Assembly: GCA_937922175.1 (NCBI GenBank) | Contig: CAKZUU010000027.1 | Location: forward strand, 1-19,231 | DNA length: 19,231 nucleotides | From: an uncultured Gemmataceae bacterium | Lineage (GTDB): Bacteria; Planctomycetota; Planctomycetia; Gemmatales; Gemmataceae | Direction of reading: 5' to 3' | Shown here: piece after piece, positions 7,087 to 14,014 of the stretch | Position numbering within the stretch: position 1 is the first letter of the stretch | Layout of the letters: each line of letters starts with the position of its first letter | The notes under the pieces: model-generated | What the model saw: only the letters and a program-made list of their open reading frames with translations | Told to the model about the DNA's origin: nothing | The model's database searches: none | Made by a program: the position numbers and the translations under genes

Positions 7087-7778
7087 TGGAAACGATCACG
7101 AGTATGCATGGCGGTGAACAAGCCGGTGAGATCCAGAGCGATCTTGGCGAGGAACTGGTTTTGGAACTGTTGCGGAGTTGTTTGCGAGTCTGCCGCCACC
7201 GTCACGCCGTTGCCCGGAAACTCCTTGACGTATTCGTAGGGCGGGAAGATTTCCGCGGCCTTCTCGTCGGCATCCACCACACGAACCGACACCACGCAGT
7301 TGCCCCGGAACAGGTGCCTCGAGCCGGGCTCGTACAAACTCATCGAGGAGAGTTCGACATCGAAGACGTAATCGACGCCCAAACTTTTGGCAATCTCCGG
7401 TCCCTCCATCGAGCGCCAATTCTCATTCCGACGTTTAAACTCCTCGACCTCCGAGGCGGGAATGACGATGACACGTTCTCGGTTCAATTCAAAGCCCGCT
7501 CGCAGCCCGTTGATCAAGAGGTTGGCGAGTGACCGCTCACTCCCGAGGAAGTCGGGAGAAAGCCCCCGTCCTCGGTCCACGAGAACAGCGACACGAATTT
7601 CTTTTTTCCCCTTTGCCTCTCGAGCACGCTCGTAAAAGCTGTAGTGCGAAGGGATGCGCGGCTTGTTCAAATTCAGGAGGTAGAAAGGAAGGGCAAAGGG
7701 TTTACAACCGAACGCCAAGCCGAGGAGAGCCAACGTCACTCCGACGATCCGCCGACGGTTCACGGTTTTGTCTGCCAT
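7083..7778 (-). CDS. Putative lipoprotein, function unknown
   Basis: The 231-residue product begins with a lipoprotein signal: basic residues NRRR (7-10), a hydrophobic stretch and the lipobox LAFGC with Cys25, so it should be processed by signal peptidase II and anchored in a membrane. ATG 7778 is chosen because GGAG lies eight bases upstream and the lipobox then falls at the right distance; a longer frame from 7838 would overlap the preceding gene. Residues 60-175 alternate strands and helices: IRVAVLVDRG, ANLLINGLR, ERVIVIPASEVEEF, IAKSLGVDYVFDVELSSMSL and NCVVSVRVVDA. This order resembles the nucleotide-free alpha/beta domain of CsgG- or TolB-N-like envelope lipoproteins, but I cannot assign it firmly. 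It lies between a DUF2752 membrane protein (19-base gap) and an acyltransferase (4-base overlap), so it is probably part of an envelope process with them. Confidence 0.82.
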   Translation of the reverse strand: MADKTVNRRRIVGVTLALLGLAFGCKPFALPFYLLNLNKPRIPSHYSFYERAREAKGKKEIRVAVLVDRGRGLSPDFLGSERSLANLLINGLRAGFELNRERVIVIPASEVEEFKRRNENWRSMEGPEIAKSLGVDYVFDVELSSMSLYEPGSRHLFRGNCVVSVRVVDADEKAAEIFPPYEYVKEFPGNGVTVAADSQTTPQQFQNQFLAKIALDLTGLFTAMHTRDRFQ

Positions 7779-7797
7779 GACCAACTCCCGGCAGCCG

Positions 7798-8346
7798 TCA
7801 TGACTGCCCTGACCAACGAAGGGACACGAGGAGAACAAGCCACCGAATGATCATCAACGGCACAAAGACGCTGACCGACACGATCGCCACTTTCTCGATC
7901 GAGCGTACCAACCACACCCGTCGCCGCCATAAACTGACCAACGACCAGGGGATCAGCATGAAACAATACATTGCCAATAACGCGCCAACACTGTTCACGC
8001 GGAAGGCACTGCCGAGATCCGCATGGGCGACAAGCGAGAAGGCCGTCGTGAAGCCACACGATGGGCACGGCATTCCCGTGGCGCTGTAGAAACTGCACGG
8101 CGGCAGCCCCAATTGTCGGTGAGTTCCGTGGGTTTTTGGTGAGCCGTCTGCCTCGTAGGGGTGCAGCATCGCTCCCACGACGAACACTGTTACCAAACCC
8201 ACCGCAATCCCCATCAACGCCAGGCGGACCCACCAAGGCGCCTTTCTCATCTCCTCCGTCGCGAATTCCCCGTCGGGGATCGCCTCGAACCCCGGGTTGT
8301 TCGCGTCGTCGATCGTTTTCATCCCAGGCATGGAATGCCGGTCCAT
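7798..8346 (-). CDS. DUF2752 family membrane protein
   Basis: Residues 83-112 carry the DUF2752 signature: PPCSFYSATGMPCPSCGFTT, then a polar helix ending in FRVNSVGALL. Cys84, Cys94 and Cys97 are in place, although the arginine of the usual CGxTRA motif is Thr. Membrane segments are near 40-61, 110-130 and 149-176; the N-terminal 35 residues are acidic and cytoplasmic or disordered. The family has no established function; its CPxCG motif suggests metal or redox chemistry at the membrane. ATG 8346 is chosen because it leaves a 109-base divergent promoter region to ispH and has GGGAAG about 12 bases upstream; an open extension to 8532 runs into ispH and is unlikely. It is first in a minus-strand operon with the lipoprotein and acyltransferase. 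Confidence 0.82.
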   Translation of the reverse strand: MDRHSMPGMKTIDDANNPGFEAIPDGEFATEEMRKAPWWVRLALMGIAVGLVTVFVVGAMLHPYEADGSPKTHGTHRQLGLPPCSFYSATGMPCPSCGFTTAFSLVAHADLGSAFRVNSVGALLAMYCFMLIPWSLVSLWRRRVWLVRSIEKVAIVSVSVFVPLMIIRWLVLLVSLRWSGQS

Positions 8347-8455
8347 AATCGTTGATCTTCCCTTTGACAAGACCGTTTCACCTGAAAGTGATTCGACGGC
8401 TGACTCACGCGGTTTCTCAGGTAGGATAATAACTCCTGGGCCGACGAGGTGCTTC
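8347..8455. promoter_or_regulatory. Divergent promoter region between DUF2752 operon and ispH
   Basis: These 109 bases separate two divergent starts. On the plus strand GATAAT (8425-8430) is a fair -10 for ispH, with a poor -35 (CTGACT, 8400-8405) 19 bases upstream. A perfect TTGACA (8364-8369) has no good -10 at the right spacing. The ispH ribosome site GAGG is at 8446-8449. No promoter for the minus-strand operon could be picked with confidence. Confidence 0.35.
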
Positions 8456-9382
8456 ATGAAGGTCATTCTGGCGAATCCCCGCGGTTTCTGCGCCGGCGTC
8501 GTGATGGCGATCGAAACTCTGGAACGTGCCATCGAGCGCTTCGGTACCCCACTTTACGTTTACCACGAGATCGTTCACAATCGGCCCATCGTCGAACGCT
8601 CTCGGGCCAAAGGCGTCGTTTTTGTCGATTCCATCCATGACGTGCCCGAGGGAGGAACGGTGTTGTACAGTGCCCACGGCGTCGCGCCGCAAATCCGAGA
8701 GGAATCGCAGCGACGACGACTCCACGCTATCGACGCCACCTGCCCCTTGGTCACGAAAGTGCACAAAGAAGCCGTCCGCTACGCCAACGAGGGACGGCGT
8801 GTCATTTTGATCGGCCATGCGGATCACGATGAAGTCGTTGGCACAATGGGCGAGGCACCCGAGTCGATCATCCTGGTTGAAACCGAAGACGACGTTGCCA
8901 AACTCGATTTTCCACCCGATACGCCGCTCGCGTATCTCACACAAACGACCCTGAGCGTGGATGAGACGCGAGAAATCATCGCGGCATTGAAGCGGCGGTT
9001 TCCCAAGATTGTCGGCCCCGCAAAAGACGATATTTGTTATGCGACTCAAAATCGGCAAGAGGCCGTCCGTGAATTAGCCCAGCTTGCCGACGTTGTCTTG
9101 GTCCTCGGTAGTCAAAATAGCTCAAATAGCCAGCGGCTCGCGGAGATCGCCGCATCGCTGGGGAAACGCGCTTATTTGATCGACGGTTACCATGACTTAC
9201 GCGACGATTGGCTGAAGTCGGACGATACCGTGCTGGTGACCGCGGGGGCAAGCGCTCCTGAAGATGTGGTCGAGAACTGTTTGAATTATTTGAAGGAGCG
9301 CTATGATGCCGTGGTAGAAGAACGCACTATCCGCGAGGAAGATGTGCATTTTCCGATTCCCCTTGAACTGCGGACAAGGTGA
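8456..9382 (+). CDS. ispH: 4-hydroxy-3-methylbut-2-enyl diphosphate reductase IspH (LytB)
   Basis: IspH does the last step of the non-mevalonate (MEP) pathway, reducing HMBPP to isopentenyl and dimethylallyl diphosphate with an iron-sulfur cluster. The 308-residue product begins MKVILANPRGFCAGV, nearly as in E. coli. The three cluster cysteines are Cys12, Cys96 (DATCPLVTK) and Cys194 (DDICYATQNRQ). His41 (HNRPIV), His74 (SAHGV), His124 and Glu126 (HADHDEVVGT), the TQTTLSVDET block and SSNSQRL, all active-site elements, are present. The protein is cytoplasmic. ATG 8456 follows GAGG by six bases; the upstream open frame (from 8297) is not part of the family and overlaps the divergent gene. It may share a transcript with the oxidoreductase that starts 69 bases downstream. 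Confidence 0.97.
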   Translation: MKVILANPRGFCAGVVMAIETLERAIERFGTPLYVYHEIVHNRPIVERSRAKGVVFVDSIHDVPEGGTVLYSAHGVAPQIREESQRRRLHAIDATCPLVTKVHKEAVRYANEGRRVILIGHADHDEVVGTMGEAPESIILVETEDDVAKLDFPPDTPLAYLTQTTLSVDETREIIAALKRRFPKIVGPAKDDICYATQNRQEAVRELAQLADVVLVLGSQNSSNSQRLAEIAASLGKRAYLIDGYHDLRDDWLKSDDTVLVTAGASAPEDVVENCLNYLKERYDAVVEERTIREEDVHFPIPLELRTR

Positions 9383-9451
9383 GAGAGACTCAACGATTGA
9401 CCGAGCGGCGACACTTACTGAAGCCGGCGGCAACCCCAGGGCCCCCAAGCC

Positions 9452-10555
9452 ATGAGCCTGCCACCTGAATTCGAGTTGAAGTACCAACCGCGTTTGCCTC
9501 GCCGGCGTGATTGGCGGATCGGTTGTGCCGGTGCGGGATTTATCATGCGGGATTGTCACCTGGTGGCGTACCGACAGGCAGGCTTCAATCCCGTCGCCAT
9601 CGCCTCTCGACGTCAAGAGACGGCTCGAAACGTCGCCCAACAGCATCAGATTCCCAACGTCCATCGCTGCTACGAGGAGTTGATCGCTGATCCCAACATC
9701 GAGGTGCTCGACATCGCGGTGCCGCCGGATGCCCAACCCGAACTCATTCGGGAGGCCTTGAACTACCCGCACATCCGGGGCATCCTCGCGCAAAAACCGC
9801 TGGCGATGTCGTATGCCGACGCCAAGGATTGCGTCCATCGTTGTCGGCAGGCCGGAGTCAAACTCGCCGTCAATCACAACATGCGTTTCGATCAGTCGGT
9901 ACGTGCGTTGAAGGACATCCTCAGTCGAGGGTGGTTGGGCGACGTGGTCTTGGCGACGATTGACATGCGTGCCATCCCGCATTGGATGCCCTGGGCGCGA
10001 GGGCAGGCGTCGCTCTCGACGTTCATCATGAGCATTCACCACCTCGACACATTTCGCTATTGGTTGGGCACACCGGATCGGGTTCTCGCCAGCACCCGTC
10101 CCGATCCGCGAACTCAATTCCCGCACGCGGACGGAATCAATCTGTACATTTTGGAGTATGATTCGGGAGCCCGGGCCGCCGCTTGGGACGATGTCTGGAC
10201 CGGCCCGGTCCGCGAAGGTTCCCAAGGCGATATCGGCATCCATTGGCGTGTCGAGGGGACCGAAGGTCTCGCCCGGGGAACCATCGGCTGGCCCTCCTAT
10301 CCGGCCCGGCAACCCAGCACTCTCGATTTCACGGTCAAACGCTTTCCGGGCTATTGGTTTCAGCCGCGATGGACCGACGTATGGTTTCCCGACGCCTTCG
10401 TCGGAACGATGAGTCAACTTCTCGTCGCCCTGGAAGAAAACACCGAGCCTGAAATCAGCGGCCTAGATAATCTCGAAACCATCGCTTTGTGCACCGCCGT
10501 CCTTGCTTCGGCGCGAGAACACCGTGTGACCACCGTCAAGGAATTTTTGTTGTGA
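9452..10555 (+). CDS. Gfo/Idh/MocA family oxidoreductase
   Basis: The 367-residue protein has an N-terminal Rossmann domain with the dinucleotide motif IGCAGAGFIMRDCH (23-36), VAIASRR as the second strand, and the C-terminal alpha/beta domain. The family motif EKP reads AQKPLA (113-118), so the Glu is Gln while the catalytic Lys115 is kept. NHNMRF (141-146) and IHHLDTFRYWLG (195-206) hold the usual active-site Asn, His196/197 and Asp199. Members oxidise or reduce sugars, inositols or their derivatives with NAD(P). The substrate cannot be read from sequence. There is no Tat or Sec signal, so it is cytoplasmic, unlike many planctomycete paralogues. The gene ends in TGATG shared with the next gene's start, so the two are probably translationally coupled. 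A weak AGGG is the only ribosome-site candidate. Confidence 0.9.
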   Translation: MSLPPEFELKYQPRLPRRRDWRIGCAGAGFIMRDCHLVAYRQAGFNPVAIASRRQETARNVAQQHQIPNVHRCYEELIADPNIEVLDIAVPPDAQPELIREALNYPHIRGILAQKPLAMSYADAKDCVHRCRQAGVKLAVNHNMRFDQSVRALKDILSRGWLGDVVLATIDMRAIPHWMPWARGQASLSTFIMSIHHLDTFRYWLGTPDRVLASTRPDPRTQFPHADGINLYILEYDSGARAAAWDDVWTGPVREGSQGDIGIHWRVEGTEGLARGTIGWPSYPARQPSTLDFTVKRFPGYWFQPRWTDVWFPDAFVGTMSQLLVALEENTEPEISGLDNLETIALCTAVLASAREHRVTTVKEFLL

Positions 10556-11400
10556 TGTCCCGCAGCGGCCTGGAACAAGCCATTTATTGGTGCACGGGCG
10601 ACGAACTGATGGAGCGAGGTTACTCGCCGGACCTGCACGACATCCTCGGCTGGCAAACCAAAGTCGAAAGGTTATGCCTTGGATTCGGCCACGCCAACGG
10701 GACCTCCCTCGAAGGGCAGGCCCTGTTCGTCCATCCCTTCGACGCGGATTGGATCGCCGTGGTTCAGGTCGCGAACATCGCGGCCCCTGGCCTGGCCTTT
10801 CGTCTGCTACTGATCCCGCGGTTCGTTTATGTGAATCAGATTCGTGATCCCTTTATGGTCAGCGACCGTTTTCCGCCGGATTGGAATGCGGCCGGCCCTT
10901 TACCGCGACTCGACTGGCCCGTCGGGCCGGCTCCCCGTCGGCGCATCGACGAGTTGCAACGCATCCTGCAAACCGGAAACAGTCCCCTCCTGCTAGGAGT
11001 CATCCAAGCCCTTGTCGATGGTGCCCGCGTCGTCTTGCCCGGAGACCGCCCTGAGCCAACTCTAATCCGCAATGTGTGGAGCCTTTTGCCTGAGAGCGCT
11101 CGAGCCGAACTCCGGCCGGCGACCTTTGCCTATTCCAACGCTCTCCATTTTGACGTGCTCATCAGCCCGACGGCGGATTCACCCGAATTCGACCGTTATC
11201 TGCGGTACGAACAGGTCATCGACTATCCTGAGGGGAAGTACGAATTCTCGTTGCAATACGCGATCGAGCACGGGGATCAGGCCGAGGTCGATCGGCTTTT
11301 TGAACGTCGAAGTACCAAACAGTTCTTGCGATTCCTGATCGGTCTCCTCTTGCTCACCCTCCTGGTCTACGGTGGTATTCAATACCTGATGGATCTTTAG
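10555..11400 (+). CDS. C-tail-anchored membrane protein, function unknown
   Basis: ATG 10555 overlaps the last base of the preceding stop (TGATG), with AAGGA about 12 bases upstream, and gives 281 residues. Residues 1-250 are soluble with no signal peptide. One hydrophobic helix, about 258-276 (FLIGLLLLTLLVYGGIQYL), lies next to the C-terminus, preceded by basic residues (RRSTKQFLR), so the bulk should face the cytoplasm. Visible blocks are an N-terminal QAIYWCTGDELMERGYSP, a strand-rich AVVQVANIAAPGLAFRLLLIPRFVY, and LLPESARAELRPATFAYSN. The last block, with VDGARVVLPG before it, faintly recalls the GAP1 (GTPase-associated protein 1) proteins of NTPase conflict or signalling operons, but no partner NTPase is encoded here and I give this little weight. 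Its 3' end overlaps the esterase gene on the other strand by 47 bases. Confidence 0.78.
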   Translation: MSRSGLEQAIYWCTGDELMERGYSPDLHDILGWQTKVERLCLGFGHANGTSLEGQALFVHPFDADWIAVVQVANIAAPGLAFRLLLIPRFVYVNQIRDPFMVSDRFPPDWNAAGPLPRLDWPVGPAPRRRIDELQRILQTGNSPLLLGVIQALVDGARVVLPGDRPEPTLIRNVWSLLPESARAELRPATFAYSNALHFDVLISPTADSPEFDRYLRYEQVIDYPEGKYEFSLQYAIEHGDQAEVDRLFERRSTKQFLRFLIGLLLLTLLVYGGIQYLMDL

Positions 11401-12478
11401 ATTCGATGTGGTCCTCGCGCAACGTCGGGGCGTAGGGCGCGAGCACGACAGAGATCCACTGGGCAAAGTCGTCGAAAAAGCTCATCCCGGTCTTTCGACT
11501 GTGACGGCCTGTCGGATTCACCACGACGGTGAGTTCGATGCCCCGCTGCTGACAACGATGGATGAAATGCTGATTCTGCGCATCGCCATTGAATTGATCG
11601 CGCCCGCCGTACGCGACGAACATGGCAAACTCACCGGGCTGAACGTTGTAAAGCTCTAATTGATCGACTGGGTTTTCCCCTGGAAGCCGTCGCTGAACCT
11701 CTGCTCGACGACCAAATACCGGACGCATCGCCTGACCGTAACGGATGTTGATTCCCCAGATGCGGCCGGCGCTTTGCCAAGGTCGATACCGATCCATTCG
11801 GCCGATGCAATCGGGTGAGAAACCTCCCTTCGGGTTGCCGTGGCAATCCGCCCACATCAGGTCGAGGAGAGGCATAATCCCGACCAGCACGCCGAATTTC
11901 TCTCGATGCTTCAAACCCAAACTGAACGCACTTGTCCCTCCCATCGATGCACCGGCCAAAACGTGAGCTTCCCGCTCGGGACGAAGGGGAAACTGCTGCA
12001 TCATGAAGCTGTAAACATCGCAGGCAAGAAAATCCTCGAATCGGCCCTTTCGACCGTTGATGTAGAAACTCCCCGAATTCGTCATCGTCGGATGGCCCTG
12101 AAAGGTGCCATCGGGGATCGCGATGAGCATCGGCGGGATTTGGCCATCTTTTATTGCGGCGTCAAAGACTTCGGCCAGGCTTTTGGTGTTCTTCTCGTCT
12201 TGAGAAAATCCGTGCAGCCAGATCAGGAGGGGATATCGCTGACACGGATTGAATTCTGGTGGTAAATAAACGTACAGGTCGCGTCGCTCTTGCAAAGCCG
12301 GCGACCAGATGCGGCGGTCGGCTCCATGATTTCGTGTGAAGTCGAGAATTTTTCCATGTAACGAGGCATTCAGCCGTTGGAGTTCCCAAGGCCGTGGCGG
12401 GCGACGAAACGGCAACGCCCTCAAATGCGAGACACAGGTTGCCAGCACAAGGAGAACACCTGCTGCTCGCAGTGACAT
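11354..12478 (-). CDS. Secreted alpha/beta-hydrolase, esterase D/PHB depolymerase-like
   Basis: The 374-residue product starts at ATG 12478, with GGAG 11 bases upstream and a signal peptide at about 1-21 (SLRAAGVLLVLATCVSHLRA). It has the putative esterase fold (PF00756 type): LYVYLPPEF strand, LLIWLHGFSQDE with the oxyanion region, the nucleophile elbow LAGASMGGTSAF with Ser178, Asp294 in YGGRDQFN, and His326 in PTGRHS, forming a complete catalytic triad. Related enzymes hydrolyse feruloyl or acetyl esters, or S-formylglutathione; the signal peptide favours a periplasmic or extracellular carbohydrate or lipid ester. Ala-free insertions between 210 and 285, with several Trp and Cys residues, may shape the substrate site. 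The C-terminal 20 residues are antisense to the neighbouring gene's last codons. It lies 118 bases after the efflux protein stop, on the same strand. Confidence 0.88.
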   Translation of the reverse strand: MSLRAAGVLLVLATCVSHLRALPFRRPPRPWELQRLNASLHGKILDFTRNHGADRRIWSPALQERRDLYVYLPPEFNPCQRYPLLIWLHGFSQDEKNTKSLAEVFDAAIKDGQIPPMLIAIPDGTFQGHPTMTNSGSFYINGRKGRFEDFLACDVYSFMMQQFPLRPEREAHVLAGASMGGTSAFSLGLKHREKFGVLVGIMPLLDLMWADCHGNPKGGFSPDCIGRMDRYRPWQSAGRIWGINIRYGQAMRPVFGRRAEVQRRLPGENPVDQLELYNVQPGEFAMFVAYGGRDQFNGDAQNQHFIHRCQQRGIELTVVVNPTGRHSRKTGMSFFDDFAQWISVVLAPYAPTLREDHIESKDPSGIEYHRRPGG

Positions 12479-12596
12479 GGTGGAGGACTCCCAACAATGG
12501 GTCGGAAAGCGACTCTGGTCGAGCTCTTCGGTACGGTGCGAATGGGACACAAATAATAGGTGGGTTTGGAGAGCAATCCGGTCTGCGAAAGCCTCA

Positions 12597-13886
12597 TCAT
12601 TTTGGAAAAACCGGCCAGACCTCCTCGAGCATTAAACCTGATAGGACCGCTGCAGCTCGCCATGCCTCTGATGTGTGCCGAATCAATTCCAGCTCATTGT
12701 CCAACAGCGCCCGCTGGGCCAAGAGAACTCGGAGTGCGTCCATTTGTCCCGAAGCTTGCGCCTTGACCGATAGATCGAAGATCTCTCGAGCGCGGGGAGT
12801 GATTTGACGGCGGAAAGATTCCGCCCGGGATTTGGCCGCCGCATATTGTTGAAATGCCTCGGCGATCCGATCGGTCAGTTCCAATTCGAGGCGCTGAACC
12901 TCCTGAGCCGCCTGGGCCCACTCCGCTCGGGCGGCCCGGATGTTCCCCTCATTGCGGTTCCAAAGGGGAATCGGGAACCGCACGGAAATACTCCAATCGT
13001 GAGACCGATTCTGACCTTGCCATACGTAGCCGGCACCAACGGTCACATTCGATTGTCGCTCGAGTTCGGCTCGTTGAAGGAGAAGTCGGGCCCGATCAAC
13101 GGCCACTCGGGCTGCCAGGATCTGCGGGTGCGATTGTCGAACGGTCCCGATTAACCTGTCCAATTCATATTCCGGCAGTTCGACCTCCAGACTGCCCACC
13201 ACGGGCACGATCGGCAACTCGGGCTCGGCCACGGCAGCGGACAATCGGCGAAAGGCCGTTTGATAAGACCGTCGTGTCGCCTCCAGTTCCGACTCGATCT
13301 GATCAGAGATCACCTCCTCATTTAACCGATCGACGCGGGTTCCTTGGCCTGCTTTTTCCAAGTTTCGGGAGAGTTCGACGAGGCGTTGCTGTGCCGACAA
13401 CGCCTTCTGAAGAGCTTCCGCGCGGTACTGGAGCGACAAGAGATCAAAATAACGCTCTCGGATCCGTGTCAACAGCGCGAAGCGCTCCACATGATAGAGC
13501 CACGTCGATTCGTGAATCAACTGCTGAGCCGCCGCGATTTCCAACCGACGTTTGTCGCGACGAACAATTTCCTGAGTGAAAAAGGGTGACCAGATTCCCG
13601 AGGGTCCTGTCCGATCATTGATCTCCGAGCCCGTCACATCGAGCGTCGGATTGGGGTAAAGACGTGCCTGCTCAGCCCGACCATAAGCCGCCTCGATGGC
13701 CAAAGCCGCTTGCGCTAAGCGGGGGTGGCGCTCGTCCATCAGGCGGACCAGATCGTCCAAACCGATCCGCTGAGGCTCGGAACACCTCGCCTTCCCGCCA
13801 TCACCGAGCACGCTGAAAAGCAGAGTGACTGCAACAAGGATCGCCTGCTGCCTGGCCGACGCCGGTATCGATTTTGCCGCCCACAT
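12597..13886 (-). CDS. TolC/CzcC-type outer-membrane efflux protein
   Basis: The 429-residue product has two OEP-like repeats, about 45-235 and 245-425, of long heptad helices with a beta segment in each (LYPNPTLDVTG in the first; VTVGAGYVWQGQNRSHDWSISVRFPIPLWNRNEGNI in the second, where the line is quoted in parts). The LWNRNEGNI motif is typical of CzcC and CusC proteins. Such proteins form a trimeric channel through the outer membrane and a periplasmic tunnel for RND or ABC pumps. A Sec signal peptide (hydrophobic AILVAVTLLFSVLG) begins at about residue 15 if ATG 13886 is used; this start has no ribosome site. ATG 13949 and GTG 13964 are in frame upstream but would put about 20 extra residues before the signal. 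No lipobox is seen. No pump subunits are adjacent, so partners must be elsewhere. Confidence 0.87.
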   Translation of the reverse strand: MWAAKSIPASARQQAILVAVTLLFSVLGDGGKARCSEPQRIGLDDLVRLMDERHPRLAQAALAIEAAYGRAEQARLYPNPTLDVTGSEINDRTGPSGIWSPFFTQEIVRRDKRRLEIAAAQQLIHESTWLYHVERFALLTRIRERYFDLLSLQYRAEALQKALSAQQRLVELSRNLEKAGQGTRVDRLNEEVISDQIESELEATRRSYQTAFRRLSAAVAEPELPIVPVVGSLEVELPEYELDRLIGTVRQSHPQILAARVAVDRARLLLQRAELERQSNVTVGAGYVWQGQNRSHDWSISVRFPIPLWNRNEGNIRAARAEWAQAAQEVQRLELELTDRIAEAFQQYAAAKSRAESFRRQITPRAREIFDLSVKAQASGQMDALRVLLAQRALLDNELELIRHTSEAWRAAAVLSGLMLEEVWPVFPK

Positions 13887-14004
13887 GTCGTTCGTGATCG
13901 TCGCAAGACTCTCGACAAATTGAGTAATTTCGGCAAAAACTGGCATCATGGCACCGTCGGACACCTTTGGAATTCAGCGGCGGCAGGGACATCTGGAAAA
14001 TACC

Positions 14005-14010
14005 TATAAT
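14005..14010 (+). promoter_or_regulatory. TATAAT -10 element abutting the dus start codon
   Basis: A perfect TATAAT ends four bases before ATG 14015, with a second ATG at 14018. If used, transcription would start at about 14017, making the mRNA leaderless from the second ATG. No ribosome site is seen before either ATG. There is no convincing -35 at 16-18 bases. Confidence 0.4.
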
Positions 14011-14014
14011 TTCG

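Noticed and set aside
8364..8369. A perfect TTGACA before ispH
   Set aside because: No acceptable -10 element lies 15-19 bases downstream, so I did not call it a promoter by itself.
9197..10417. A 406-codon open frame on the minus strand
   Set aside because: It lies opposite the oxidoreductase and the end of ispH, both clear family members. GC-rich codon bias commonly leaves such long antisense frames open; its product shows no domain pattern.
10555..11400. Assignment of the tail-anchored protein to the GAP1 conflict-system family
   Set aside because: Only one short block is reminiscent of that family, and no NTPase or partner typical of those systems is nearby.
12854..13579. A 241-codon plus-strand open frame
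   Set aside because: It is antisense to the outer-membrane efflux protein and is an Arg/Pro/Ser-rich shadow product.
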